A stretch of DNA of 64,000 nt from Lachnospiraceae bacterium. Its GTDB lineage: Bacteria; Bacillota; Clostridia; Lachnospirales; Lachnospiraceae. Of the stretch, positions 7,793-15,665 are shown one piece after another; the stretch's first letter is position 1; each line of letters begins with the position of its first letter. The stretch spans positions 1 to 64,000 of the forward strand of contig CAJTEY010000022.1 of assembly GCA_910575775.1 (NCBI GenBank), given 5' to 3'. Made by a program: the position numbers and the translations under genes. Under the pieces are notes generated by a model that saw only the letters and a program-made list of their open reading frames with translations, was not told the origin of the DNA and made no database searches.

Positions 7793-7838
7793 TACAAATG
7801 CCGGAAAAAAGTAATACATATTCAGGATTTAGTAATAC
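7789..7838 (+). promoter_or_regulatory. Three GTAATAC repeats, 21-22 bp apart
   Basis: GTAATAC occurs at 7789, 7811 and 7832. The last two and their surroundings (7811-7856) recur almost unchanged at 37216-37260, with the same 21-bp step. Two helical turns between repeats suggests cooperative protein binding on one DNA face. The adjacent ribbon-helix-helix protein is a candidate binder. Confidence 0.5.
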
Positions 7839-7868
7839 AAAAATCGAATATAGAAAGCGAGGCAGGCA

Positions 7869-8210
7869 ATGAGTGAAGTATACATACGCACACAGAACAG
7901 GGAAAAGCTGTACAGGCTGGGAGGTAATTACGCCTGCATAGAGTACGGGGCGTATGAGGACGTAAAGAAAAAGCGCGGCGGCGCAGAGGCAGACAATAAG
8001 CGGCACACTATCTGCATTTCTGACGGCTGCTTAGAAGAGATCGGGGAGTATGAGAGTAAAGAGCGCTGTATAGAGATCATAGACGAGATACAGGGCGTAT
8101 GCGGGCAGTATTTATATGCGCCGGGCAATGCAGGCTTACTGATAGGCACCGAGGCTACGCCGCCTATGGCAGCAGTGATACCGCGTGTATATCAGATGCC
8201 GGAAAAGTGA
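7869..8210 (+). CDS. Hypothetical phage early protein
   Basis: A 113-residue protein beginning MSEVYIRTQNREKLYRL, from an ATG after GAGGCAGGCA. The visible pattern is alternating strands and a helix (ESKERCIEIIDEIQG). The next gene ends with a similar helix (TACYKRAIEILISYG), so the two may be distant relatives. Function unknown. Confidence 0.55.
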   Translation: MSEVYIRTQNREKLYRLGGNYACIEYGAYEDVKKKRGGAEADNKRHTICISDGCLEEIGEYESKERCIEIIDEIQGVCGQYLYAPGNAGLLIGTEATPPMAAVIPRVYQMPEK

Positions 8211-8219
8211 GGGCAGGGC

Positions 8220-8510
8220 ATGGAAGAAAACGACGAGGAACGCAGCGCACTTATACACGAATATTACCAGATATACAGAGCATTACAGAAGAGGCACAGC
8301 TTAAGAGAGCATAGCCATTTTGATATATACGGCAATAACCTTATTGAAATCTGGGAGTATGAGGGAGAGAGACGCGGGCGCTGTATCTGCAAAGTAAAAG
8401 AAGAAACAGAAACAGCCTGCTATAAGCGGGCAATAGAAATACTGATAAGTTATGGCGGGAAAGGAGATCACGCAAAGTATGAGCAAAAAGCGGAACAAAG
8501 GGCAGGATAA
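8220..8510 (+). CDS. Hypothetical phage early protein
   Basis: A 96-residue polar protein (MEENDEERSALIHEYYQIYR) starting ten bases after the previous stop with AGGGCAGGGC ahead of it. An IWEYEGERRGRCICKVKEE segment suggests a small beta-rich core and a C-terminal helix. It overlaps the SSB-like gene by 32 bases. No family recognised. Confidence 0.5.
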   Translation: MEENDEERSALIHEYYQIYRALQKRHSLREHSHFDIYGNNLIEIWEYEGERRGRCICKVKEETETACYKRAIEILISYGGKGDHAKYEQKAEQRAG

Positions 8511-9246
8511 AAAGCCGGACTTTCTGGCAGACCTTAACGCAGATATTCTGGACGATCTGACGGAAAAGGGCAGGATAAGAAACGCGGCAGGGCTGGCAGG
8601 GGAGCTTACGGAGCTGGAAGAGGTAACGGACATATGCGGGCTGCGGTTCAACGGCTATCTGGCAAAGATCGAGACGAAAAGACCGAGCGGCATTATTGAC
8701 GAGGTAATAGTAGCCTTTACAGAGGCAGCAGTAGACCGGGGAAAGACCGGGGACGGGCTGCGGCTTGAAAATTATTTCCTGCCGGGCAGCAGGCTTTTAA
8801 TATCCGGGCGGCAGCAGGCGCTTAAAGATTTTAAAAGCGGTAAAGTGCTGGTATTCATTCTGGCAGAGTACATAGGCTTAAGCCCTAAAGCAATGATGCA
8901 AAATGACATAGCGCTTGTGGGCGAGCTGAAATATAAGCCGACATACCGGGAAACGCCGAAGGGGAAACGCATTTCAGACATTTTCGTAGAGGTAAAAAAC
9001 GTGCTTACAGGGACAAGCTGCTATATTCCCTGTATCTGCTGGCAGGAGAACGCGGACGAGGTAGCAGGCTGGCAGCCGGGCGATAAGGTTAAGCTGCTGG
9101 GAAGATGCCAGAGCCGGGAATATCTTAAGCAGACAGAGCAAGCACGTTTTCTACCAAAGGAAATAAGGACGGCTTACGAGATTTCAGTAAGTTTCATTAA
9201 ACGGACAGGGGAGGCAGGAAATGAGATCAAAAACAATCGTAAATAG
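8479..9246 (+). CDS. Tandem-OB SSB-like protein
   Basis: The ATG at 8479 follows AAAGGAG and gives 255 residues; a start at 8452 lacks a ribosome binding site. Two OB-like segments are visible, one around residues 55-145 and a second (DIALVGELKYKPTYRETPKG, then FVEVKN and CYIPCICW) around 145-235. The second resembles bacterial SSB/PriB-type folds. The likely role is binding single strands made during rolling-circle replication by the phage Rep. It lacks the usual acidic SSB tail. Confidence 0.65.
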   Translation: MSKKRNKGQDKKPDFLADLNADILDDLTEKGRIRNAAGLAGELTELEEVTDICGLRFNGYLAKIETKRPSGIIDEVIVAFTEAAVDRGKTGDGLRLENYFLPGSRLLISGRQQALKDFKSGKVLVFILAEYIGLSPKAMMQNDIALVGELKYKPTYRETPKGKRISDIFVEVKNVLTGTSCYIPCICWQENADEVAGWQPGDKVKLLGRCQSREYLKQTEQARFLPKEIRTAYEISVSFIKRTGEAGNEIKNNRK

Positions 9247-9538
9247 CAAGGGCGAGCCGCAGGCGACACGTATAGAAATACCGATAGAGGGCGCAGGCGG
9301 CGAACTGGGGCAGCGGGCAGTCATAAATTTAACTTCCCTTATAGCCGGGCTTAAAAACATGAAAACAGAGCAGGACGTAGTAACGCATTACCATATAATC
9401 TGCGGTTTTGCTACATGCTGCGAGTTGTGCGGATTTATGACGGAGAAAAGTACAAATGATCTGATGCACATGGTAGAGCATCTGGTAGAAAACGAGCTTG
9501 TCAGAGTGGAGGCAGAGGGGAAAGGCGGGCAGGAATGA
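9221..9538 (+). CDS. Hypothetical phage protein
   Basis: A 105-residue protein from an ATG preceded by GGGGAGGCAGG; it overlaps the SSB-like gene by 26 bases. A Gly-rich N-terminal part precedes a helical part with CGFATCCELCGF, a cluster of four cysteines. No family recognised. The tight overlaps on both sides place it in the replication operon. Confidence 0.5.
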   Translation: MRSKTIVNSKGEPQATRIEIPIEGAGGELGQRAVINLTSLIAGLKNMKTEQDVVTHYHIICGFATCCELCGFMTEKSTNDLMHMVEHLVENELVRVEAEGKGGQE

Positions 9539-10032
9539 GGACAGTATACATATGCAGCCCGTACAGGGAAAAGGACAGCGCGGAGCTTGACAGGCACATA
9601 GAGTATGCACAGGCGCTTACAAAGCAGGCGATAGAGGCGGGCTTAGCGCCGATCACGCCGCATTTATACATGACACAATGCTTAAATGAGGACAAGACGC
9701 AGGAACGGGCGGCAGGAATGGCAGCAGGCTTAGCACTGCTGGAAAAATGCGATTTTGTGATCGCGGGCGTTAAGTATGGGATAAGCGAGGGCATGAGCCG
9801 GGAAATACAGACGGCGGACGCACTGGGGATTGAGGTAGTAAATGCAGATAAGCTGGCGTATAAGCTGGAATACGAGGAAAAAAAGAAAGAGGATAATATT
9901 TGGAAATATGTTGAGCAACATAGCTGCGATTTTTGCATAGGGAAATTGATTGCATGTACATTATGTAGCTGCAAAAAGCCTATTAAACGGGCTTATAAAT
10001 ATGCAAAAAGAAATATGGAAAAGGAGAGGTAA
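9535..10032 (+). CDS. DUF4406-like (nucleoside deoxyribosyltransferase fold)
   Basis: A 165-residue protein. The N-terminus RTVYICSPYREKDSAELDRH and the segment CDFVIAGVKYGISEGMSREIQTADALGI are characteristic of DUF4406/DUF7768 proteins, related to nucleoside 2-deoxyribosyltransferases. They are frequent in phages and may act on nucleotides. The C-terminal 45 residues add a cysteine-rich basic tail (CDFCIGK, CTLCSCKK) that is not part of the core fold. It overlaps the previous stop by four bases. Confidence 0.7.
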   Translation: MRTVYICSPYREKDSAELDRHIEYAQALTKQAIEAGLAPITPHLYMTQCLNEDKTQERAAGMAAGLALLEKCDFVIAGVKYGISEGMSREIQTADALGIEVVNADKLAYKLEYEEKKKEDNIWKYVEQHSCDFCIGKLIACTLCSCKKPIKRAYKYAKRNMEKER

Positions 10033-10036
10033 AAAC

Positions 10037-10243
10037 ATGAGGAAATTAAGACGTACAGTATTAAGGAATGAGGCAAACAGGTTGAGCCGCCACGGGAGAA
10101 ACGGGAAAAGCATTGCTATTTTCCGTAGCCTCTGAGACGACTACAAGGAGCTGAAACAGCACAAGGAGCTTGCGCAGAAAGAAAAGGGATTGCTGGCGCA
10201 GATCGGGAGCCTTAAGAGAGCGCGGAAAGCGGCAGCCCTGTAG
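10037..10243 (+). pseudogene. Small basic protein interrupted by an in-frame TGA
   Basis: ATG at 10037 opens a frame MRKLRRTVLRNEANRL that meets TGA at 10133-10135 (codon 33). The same frame then continues with coding-like sequence DDYKELKQHKELAQKEKG to a TAG at 10241-10243. A single TGG-to-TGA change would explain this, giving FRSL-W-DDYKEL in a 68-residue intact form. As it stands the product is 32 residues. Sequencing error or read-through are alternatives. Confidence 0.5.
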
Positions 10244-10269
10244 ATTCGCATTAAATGAGAATAATTTAA

Positions 10270-10303
10270 TAGCCCCTACGGTACGGGAATACCATAGGGG
10301 CTA
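10270..10303 (+). terminator. Hairpin at end of early operon
   Basis: Fourteen-base arms (10270-10283 and 10290-10303) pair at 13 positions around CGGGAA. No T run follows directly, but a small AGCT/AGCT stem with TTTTT lies at 10304-10319, so the pair may act as a terminator before rep. Confidence 0.55.
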
Positions 10304-10356
10304 AGCTATACAGCTTTTTACAACCTATATCCAGTATATCACTGTATGGCGAAATG

Positions 10357-10395
10357 TCAAGTAATACGCGGGCGCAAGCCCGTTTTACCACTTGA
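10357..10395 (+). other. Candidate rolling-circle origin hairpin
   Basis: TCAAG/CTTGA outer arms and a perfect CGGGC-GCAA-GCCCG stem lie about 50 bases upstream of the HUH Rep start. A GTAATAC copy (10361-10367) is in the left arm. Rep proteins of this class nick beside such hairpins, often just upstream of their own gene. The nick site is not identified and the origin role is inferred. Confidence 0.4.
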
Positions 10396-10445
10396 TAAAA
10401 CTATTAGCTTTCCGACCAGATAGACCTAAAAGGAGTAAAAAAGAT

Positions 10446-11213
10446 ATGCCATACATTGAGAGGATAACAAGGGCGGGTAAGACCATAGAGGTAGAGCGCT
10501 ATTTTACAAGCAGATATAAAAAGCAGGGGATAAAGAGGGGGGATAAGGTTAAGCCCACCACAGAGCAGCAGCAAAAGATTAACACAAGGCAGGCAGAAAG
10601 AAAGTTAAGGATTCTGATAAATGCTAACTACGGCTACGGGGACTATCATTTAGTGCTGGACTACATACGCAGGAAAGGGGAGCCGCCACGGACAAAAGAG
10701 CAGATGCGGCAGGACATGGATATATTTCTAAGGGAGTGCCGGAAAGAGTATAAAAAGGCTGGGTTAGAGTTTAAGTATATTCATGTTATGGAGATCGGGG
10801 ACAAGGGAGCCAGACACCACCATTTAGTTATAAACCAGATAGACACAAAGATATTGCAGCAGTGCTGGTACAAGGCGTATGAGGGGCATAACCGGGTAAA
10901 AGTCTTTCCTCTGGACGACAGCGGCAATTATGCTGATCTGGCGGCTTATCTGATTAAGTACACAGACAAGCACAGGAAAGAAGAGGACGGGGCGCTACAG
11001 GGTAAGCGCTGGAATAGCAGCAAGAACCTTGTAAGACCAGTGCCGGAAATACGGATAATTTCAGATCGGCAATGGTTCAAGGCAGAGCCGAGGGCAATAA
11101 AGGGATATTACGTTGACAAGGACAGCATAAGCAAGGGAGTACATAGCCCGGAATATTACGGCTACGGGTATTTCAGATATACATTAGTCAAATTAGAGGG
11201 AGAGGGGGGATAA
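10446..11213 (+). CDS. rep: HUH rolling-circle replication initiator
   Basis: The ATG at 10446 with AAAAGGAG at good spacing gives 255 residues. The HUH metal site is in ARHHHLVI near residues 121-128. It is preceded by the strand YIHVMEIGDKG, and a tyrosine motif YLIKYTDKH follows near 168. These are the hallmarks of rolling-circle Rep endonucleases, which nick one strand at an origin and stay attached through tyrosine. Its place after the SSB-like gene and the hairpin upstream fit rolling-circle DNA replication of the phage, which is unusual for an HK97-type siphovirus. Confidence 0.8.
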   Translation: MPYIERITRAGKTIEVERYFTSRYKKQGIKRGDKVKPTTEQQQKINTRQAERKLRILINANYGYGDYHLVLDYIRRKGEPPRTKEQMRQDMDIFLRECRKEYKKAGLEFKYIHVMEIGDKGARHHHLVINQIDTKILQQCWYKAYEGHNRVKVFPLDDSGNYADLAAYLIKYTDKHRKEEDGALQGKRWNSSKNLVRPVPEIRIISDRQWFKAEPRAIKGYYVDKDSISKGVHSPEYYGYGYFRYTLVKLEGEGG

Positions 11214-11214
11214 G

Positions 11215-11379
11215 ATGCAGTATGTACGGATTGTGGTAATAGTCGTGGGTGTGGTGCTTTTGGTACTGGCGGGCGCGGTAATGTGCCTGGCAGCAGTGGC
11301 TATAGCACATGCCAGCGAGGATATGAAGAACTGGGAATACTGGAACGGCATAGACGACAGAAAGGGGCGCAGGAAATGA
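11215..11379 (+). CDS. Single-pass membrane peptide
   Basis: A 54-residue protein starting two bases after the rep stop. The N-terminus YVRIVVIVVGVVLLVLAGAV and the following residues form one long hydrophobic helix; the tail is polar and basic. It ends in an ATGA overlap with the next gene. Unknown function; could be a phage membrane factor. Confidence 0.5.
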   Translation: MQYVRIVVIVVGVVLLVLAGAVMCLAAVAIAHASEDMKNWEYWNGIDDRKGRRK

Positions 11380-11777
11380 GGCAGAGGCTAAAGCACTGGT
11401 TATTTCAGAGGGGCAAGAACTGTAAGCACTGCTGCCTATGGTGTGAGTATTTTAATATATGCAGCTGGGAAACGGCAGGCAGGAAAGAGAGAAAGAAAAT
11501 GAAGATATTTTACCCGGAATACATGGAGAGACACAGACCGAAAACGCCGCGCTGTATCTGCGAAAATGAAATTAAAAGACAGCTGGGAATAGCAAGCCCG
11601 TCTCTTTACTGGATTGTGGCAGCAGGTGGCAAAGGAGAAAAGGCGGCAAAAGAGCTGGAAGAGTACAGCAGGAAAACAGAACGGTATTTATGCTACAAAA
11701 GGCGGTTAAGCAAGGAACGCTGGAAAGCATTGTACAGGGAATACAGGAAAGAGAGGCGAGGGCATGAGAAACTTTAG
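11376..11777 (+). CDS. Cys-rich basic protein, hypothetical
   Basis: The ATG at 11376 overlaps the previous stop (ATGA) and gives 133 residues; an earlier in-frame start lies inside the membrane peptide gene. KNCKHCCLWCEYFNIC near residues 14-29 and CICENE near 60 suggest a zinc site. The C-terminal half is helical and strongly basic. No family recognised. Confidence 0.5.
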   Translation: MRQRLKHWLFQRGKNCKHCCLWCEYFNICSWETAGRKERKKMKIFYPEYMERHRPKTPRCICENEIKRQLGIASPSLYWIVAAGGKGEKAAKELEEYSRKTERYLCYKRRLSKERWKALYREYRKERRGHEKL

Positions 11778-12171
11778 GCTGGACGACGAGAGCGGGCAAC
11801 AAGAGGCGCTATTTAGCTGGGCGGGGTATCAGCTGGGACGTATGCCGGAATTGGAATATATGTACCATGTACCAAACGGCGGCAAGCGTGATGCGGCGAC
11901 AGCAACGGCGCTAAAGAGGCAGGGAGTAAAGGCAGGCGTGCCGGATATTCATTTACCAGTAGCGCGGGGAGAGTACCACGGGCTGTACATAGAGCTTAAG
12001 GCTGGGAAGAATACCACAACGGCAAAGCAGAAAGGCTGGTTAAGTTTCCTGCGGCAGCAGGGATATTTTACAGCGGTATGTTACGGCTGGCAGACGGCAG
12101 CAGAGCTGATAGAAAAGTATCTGCTGCATATAGCAGAGCTGGGAGAGGCAGGGCAGATATGGAGACAATGA
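11764..12171 (+). CDS. VRR-NUC domain nuclease
   Basis: A 135-residue single-domain VRR-NUC protein: HVPNGGKRDAATATALKRQG, then GVKAGVPDIHLPVARG (about residues 56-71), and YIELKAGKNTTTAKQKGWL holding the E-x-K. This is a PD-(D/E)XK fold. Stand-alone phage VRR-NUC proteins are structure-specific nucleases thought to resolve replication or recombination intermediates. It overlaps its neighbours on both sides within the replication operon. Confidence 0.85.
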   Translation: MRNFRLDDESGQQEALFSWAGYQLGRMPELEYMYHVPNGGKRDAATATALKRQGVKAGVPDIHLPVARGEYHGLYIELKAGKNTTTAKQKGWLSFLRQQGYFTAVCYGWQTAAELIEKYLLHIAELGEAGQIWRQ

Positions 12172-12491
12172 CAGCGCAGCAGGCTATAGAAAAATTGGAA
12201 AAGTACAAAACGGCGGCAGAATTTGCAGAAAACAACATATACGATACAGAGCTACACAACGCCTGTATTTCTGCACTTAATAAGCAGTCACCGAAAACGC
12301 CGAGAAAAACAACCATTTTCGAGGGAGAGCAGGCAGAAATTGTGAAAACTAAAGGTTTGATAAATTTTGAAACATACAAATGTCCTGTATGTAACTGGAT
12401 TGTGGTAAATAAAAGCGTTTTGGGCGAAAGAATAAAGAATTTCTGCGAGAACTGCGGGCAGGCATTGGAAACAGAGATCACAAAAGAATAG
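12159..12491 (+). CDS. Zinc-ribbon protein, hypothetical
   Basis: The ATG at 12159 gives 110 residues. A helical N-terminus (TAQQAIEKLEKYKTAAEFAE) is followed by a C-terminal zinc ribbon with YKCPVCNW (about 73-80) and FCENCGQAL. The ribbon suggests nucleic-acid or protein binding. It overlaps the VRR-NUC gene by 13 bases. Function unknown. Confidence 0.6.
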   Translation: METMTAQQAIEKLEKYKTAAEFAENNIYDTELHNACISALNKQSPKTPRKTTIFEGEQAEIVKTKGLINFETYKCPVCNWIVVNKSVLGERIKNFCENCGQALETEITKE

Positions 12492-12542
12492 AGCATATTA
12501 AGCAGCTGCGCCCAGAGGCGGCGCAAGAAAGAGAGGCAGAGA

Positions 12543-13313
12543 ATGAAAGTTATAAGTTTGTTGAATTTAAAAGGCGGGGTAGCAAAGACCTTTACAGCGG
12601 TAAATATGGCATATGAGCTGTACCGCAGGGGCTATAAGGTACTGCTGCTGGATAACGACAAGCAGGGGAATTTAAGCAAGGCATACGGCAGATATGATGC
12701 GGAGAGCGTAGCGCCGATCACGAAACTGCTTTCCGGGAAATGGCAGGCGGCAGCAGAGCTGATACAGCAGACAGATTACGAGGGGGTAGACATTGTTTCT
12801 GCAAACATGTCACTTATGAGCGCTACGTGGCAGCTGACAACGGAAGAAACGGGGAACCAGATAGAGCGGTATAAGCGGCTGGCACAGCTGGACGCAGTGG
12901 GCGCTTATTACGATTACTGCATCATAGATAACCCGCCAGACATTGGGCTTAACGTGGTAAATGCGCTGACGATCACGGACGAGGTTATAGTACCCGTAAA
13001 AATAGACGAGTGGGCGTTAGAGGGCTTAGACATTCTGGCAGATCAGATAGAGGACGCAAGGCAGTTTAACCCGGCGCTGCGTCTGCTGGGCGTTCTGGTT
13101 ACGGCATATCAGAATACGGACGGAGAGGCAGCCGGGCGGGAGTGGTTAGAGGCAGAAAAAGAAAGCTATTCTTTACTGGGCGTTATCAGATATTCCGGGA
13201 AAGTGGCAGAGAGTACGTTTTTATTCAAGCCGATTTATGAGTATAGCCCGTGCTGCGGAGCTGCGCAGGACTATAAGAAATTCGTAACCAGATATACAGG
13301 GAAAGCGAGGTAA
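12543..13313 (+). CDS. parA: ParA-family partition ATPase
   Basis: A 256-residue ParA/MinD-type ATPase. The deviant Walker A KGGVAKTF lies near residues 10-17. YDYCIIDNPPDIGLNVVNAL near 120 is the switch/Walker B segment, and PVKIDEWALEGLDIL follows. Such ATPases segregate low-copy plasmids together with a ParB. The next gene, five bases downstream, is that ParB. This suggests the phage can be maintained outside the chromosome as a plasmid for part of its life. Confidence 0.85.
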   Translation: MKVISLLNLKGGVAKTFTAVNMAYELYRRGYKVLLLDNDKQGNLSKAYGRYDAESVAPITKLLSGKWQAAAELIQQTDYEGVDIVSANMSLMSATWQLTTEETGNQIERYKRLAQLDAVGAYYDYCIIDNPPDIGLNVVNALTITDEVIVPVKIDEWALEGLDILADQIEDARQFNPALRLLGVLVTAYQNTDGEAAGREWLEAEKESYSLLGVIRYSGKVAESTFLFKPIYEYSPCCGAAQDYKKFVTRYTGKAR

Positions 13314-13318
13314 GGGAA

Positions 13319-14656
13319 ATGGGAAAATCAAAATTCGGTTTTGCGGATATTATGAACGCGAAAAGCAGGGCAGCAGGCATAGGCAATGTAAGCGAGTATA
13401 CGGAAATCTGGTTAAGCCCGTATGATGTAAAGCCCTCTGAAAGCAATTTCTATTCACAGGAGAACATAGAAGAGCTGGCAGACAGCTTTTTGACGGTAGG
13501 GCAGCAGCAGCCCACGGTATTAGGCAGGGTAAACGGAGAATATAAGATCGTGAGCGGACACCGCAGGAACCTTGCAAACATTCTGAACATTGAGCGGGGG
13601 CATGAGGAATTTAAGAAAGTGCGGTATCTGTACAAAGATATGTCCGGGGCAATGTTTGAATTGTCTTTGCTGATCGGCAACGCATATAACAGGGAGCTTA
13701 CGGCGTGGGAGAAAACCCAGCAGGCGCAGAGGTTGAAAGAGGCGCTTTTAAGGGCGAAAGACGAGGACGGGTTAGAGATCGCGGGAAAGCTGCGGGACGT
13801 TATAGCAGAGCTGATGAACGAAAGCCCCACAAACATAGCCCGCATGGATAGCATTAACAACAATGCCACGCCGGAGATCAAGGAAGAATTTGCAAAGGGT
13901 ACAATAGGGGTAACAACGGCTTACGAGGCTGCAAAGCTGCCGCCAGAAGAGCAGAAAGCCATAGCAGAAAAGGCGGCAGCAGGCGAGAGCATACGGGCAA
14001 AGGAAATAGCGGCAAAAGTGGCAGAGAAAAAGGCGGGCGACAGCTACGAAACGCCGCACCCGGAAAGCATAACTTCTTTGTGCTATTCCTGCAAACGGTA
14101 TAAGGACTGCAATGTAAAAACGGGGACTTGTGAAAAGTGCGATCAGTACATAAACAAGGCAGAGGCAGAGAAAACGGACGAGCAGCGTTATAGCGACGAG
14201 CAGGACAAAATAGACCGGGACACAAAGAAGAAATTGCAGGAACGGGCAGACCGGGAGAAAATGGAAAAACTGCCGAGCGACGGGAAAGCAGATCATAAAA
14301 CGCATGATATAAAAATAGCCTCTTCTTACTACGAGGATATTATAAGCGGAAAGAAAAAGTTTGAGCTGCGGAAAAATGACAGAGGGTACAAGGTGGGCGA
14401 CAGCCTTAAAATGCTGGAATTTGCAGACGGAAAGCATACAGGGCGCACGATTGATGCAGATATTATTTATATGCTGGAAGATTATACAGGGCTGGAAGAG
14501 GGTTATTGTATTCTGGGGATTGATGTAACCGCGCACAGCGGGCAAATGTCCGAAACGGACACCGGGGGGGCAGACCAGCTGCCGGGACAAATGAGCATTG
14601 ACGATTACCAGATAGGACAGGCGGCAGCGCCGGAAAGAGGGGCAGGCAATGAATAG
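13319..14656 (+). CDS. parB: ParB-like protein fused to DUF3850 domain
   Basis: A 445-residue protein. The N-terminal ParB/Srx domain shows SPYDVKPSESNFYSQENIEELADS then YKIVSGHRRNLANIL, followed by an HTH-like middle (about 110-220). A linker with CYSCKRYKDC and CEKCDQY suggests a zinc site. The last 120 residues (HDIKIASSYYEDIISGKKKF, ELRKNDRGYKVGDSL) match the DUF3850/ASCH-like PUA fold, which binds RNA or modified nucleic acids in other proteins. The fusion is odd; parA next door supports a partition role for the front half. Confidence 0.8.
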   Translation: MGKSKFGFADIMNAKSRAAGIGNVSEYTEIWLSPYDVKPSESNFYSQENIEELADSFLTVGQQQPTVLGRVNGEYKIVSGHRRNLANILNIERGHEEFKKVRYLYKDMSGAMFELSLLIGNAYNRELTAWEKTQQAQRLKEALLRAKDEDGLEIAGKLRDVIAELMNESPTNIARMDSINNNATPEIKEEFAKGTIGVTTAYEAAKLPPEEQKAIAEKAAAGESIRAKEIAAKVAEKKAGDSYETPHPESITSLCYSCKRYKDCNVKTGTCEKCDQYINKAEAEKTDEQRYSDEQDKIDRDTKKKLQERADREKMEKLPSDGKADHKTHDIKIASSYYEDIISGKKKFELRKNDRGYKVGDSLKMLEFADGKHTGRTIDADIIYMLEDYTGLEEGYCILGIDVTAHSGQMSETDTGGADQLPGQMSIDDYQIGQAAAPERGAGNE

Positions 14657-14909
14657 GCGGCAGCGGAAAAAGAAGAGTAAGCAGCAAATAACGGTATTCA
14701 TAGGCTGCGACAAGGTAGCAAAAGCCGAGGACTACCGAAAAATGAAAGAAAGCATAGAGTACCAGCTTAGAGCGGGCAGCGCAGTATTGCTGCCTGCCTA
14801 TCTGCATGTCGAGGCGGTCATACAGCAGCCGGGCAGCAGGCGTATTGTGATTAAGCAGGAAAGCGAGGTAAAACAGAATGAATTACAGGCAATGGAAAAA
14901 GAGGTATAA
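14649..14909 (+). CDS. Small basic protein, hypothetical
   Basis: An 86-residue protein opening with a basic cluster (MNRRQRKKKSKQ), then a strand-rich part (ITVFIGCDKVAKAEDYR, AVLLPAYLHVEAVI). It overlaps both parB and the following gene, so it is part of the same operon. No family recognised. Confidence 0.45.
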   Translation: MNRRQRKKKSKQQITVFIGCDKVAKAEDYRKMKESIEYQLRAGSAVLLPAYLHVEAVIQQPGSRRIVIKQESEVKQNELQAMEKEV

Positions 14910-15411
14910 AAAACTGCATGGAGAAAACCCGCCTTTACAGCTGGATAAGCGCAAGCAGCGCAGGCTTGCGAAAAAGGTAGTTAAGACTATAAGCAGCGTG
15001 GACTTTGCAACGGCAGCCACAGTAGCGGCAAGGGCGATTACAAACGCTTTTGCATCTATAATGCGGTTTGCAGCCGGGGGTTTTGATTCAGCGGGGACGA
15101 TATGCAGGAATGTAGCGGACAATATACAGCCATTGGAGATTAAAGGGCGTGTATTCAGCTGGAAAGTGAGGGAATACGGCAGTAGTCATTATGCAGTGTA
15201 TGAAATAAACGCGCTGGGCGGCGCTGACGAGCTTAGAGCGATCACACACAGCCAGAGGGCAGCAGAAAAGATAGCGAAGATCATGGAAAGCGATCATTTA
15301 GAGTATTTAAGGCGTGTAAGCCCGGAAAAGATAGGGCGCAGGAATGATGCGGCAGACAGCCTGCGTGCAGCAGTCATTACGGCATATGAAAGCGGGGTGT
15401 TCCATACATGA
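14878..15411 (+). CDS. Hypothetical phage protein, 177 aa
   Basis: The protein has a basic N-terminus (MNYRQWKKRYKKLHGENPP), an Ala-rich helical middle (SVDFATAATVAARAITNAFA) that may be amphipathic or membrane-associated, and a mixed C-terminal domain. It overlaps the gene before by 32 bases and the gene after by four. The first part resembles short phage HNH-like openings, but no HNH motif is present. Function unknown. Confidence 0.5.
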   Translation: MNYRQWKKRYKKLHGENPPLQLDKRKQRRLAKKVVKTISSVDFATAATVAARAITNAFASIMRFAAGGFDSAGTICRNVADNIQPLEIKGRVFSWKVREYGSSHYAVYEINALGGADELRAITHSQRAAEKIAKIMESDHLEYLRRVSPEKIGRRNDAADSLRAAVITAYESGVFHT

Positions 15412-15665
15412 TAAAGTTTATGGACGAGATCACAGAGGCGCTGACAGTGGCAGTAAGGACGTATATAGAATGGGCGGGAGAAATAGCAATATACATACTG
15501 GGGCTGCTGGCAAAAGGGTTTATTCTTCTTTCTACGCCTGTATGGATATTGCCGTATATACTGATACGGGATATTCTGCGGAACAATAACGGCGGGAAAT
15601 GTGAAAAGCCGAATTGTGACAGCTGCCCGTTTCCACCATGCCAGAAAGGAGAGGGCGAACAGTGA
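15408..15665 (+). CDS. Membrane protein with C-terminal Cys motif
   Basis: An 85-residue protein with an ATGA overlap to the gene before. Two hydrophobic segments (about residues 20-38 and 40-55) precede a short tail with CEKPNCDSCPFPPC, a compact cysteine cluster that could bind a metal. Function unknown. Confidence 0.5.
   Translation: MIKFMDEITEALTVAVRTYIEWAGEIAIYILGLLAKGFILLSTPVWILPYILIRDILRNNNGGKCEKPNCDSCPFPPCQKGEGEQ

Noticed and set aside
9535..10032. A true nucleoside 2-deoxyribosyltransferase
   Set aside because: The fold matches DUF4406-type proteins, but I could not identify the enzyme's catalytic glutamate with confidence.
13772..14713. A 313-codon minus-strand frame over parB
   Set aside because: Shadow of parB; hydrophobic, Cys- and Phe-rich composition typical of a complement artefact.
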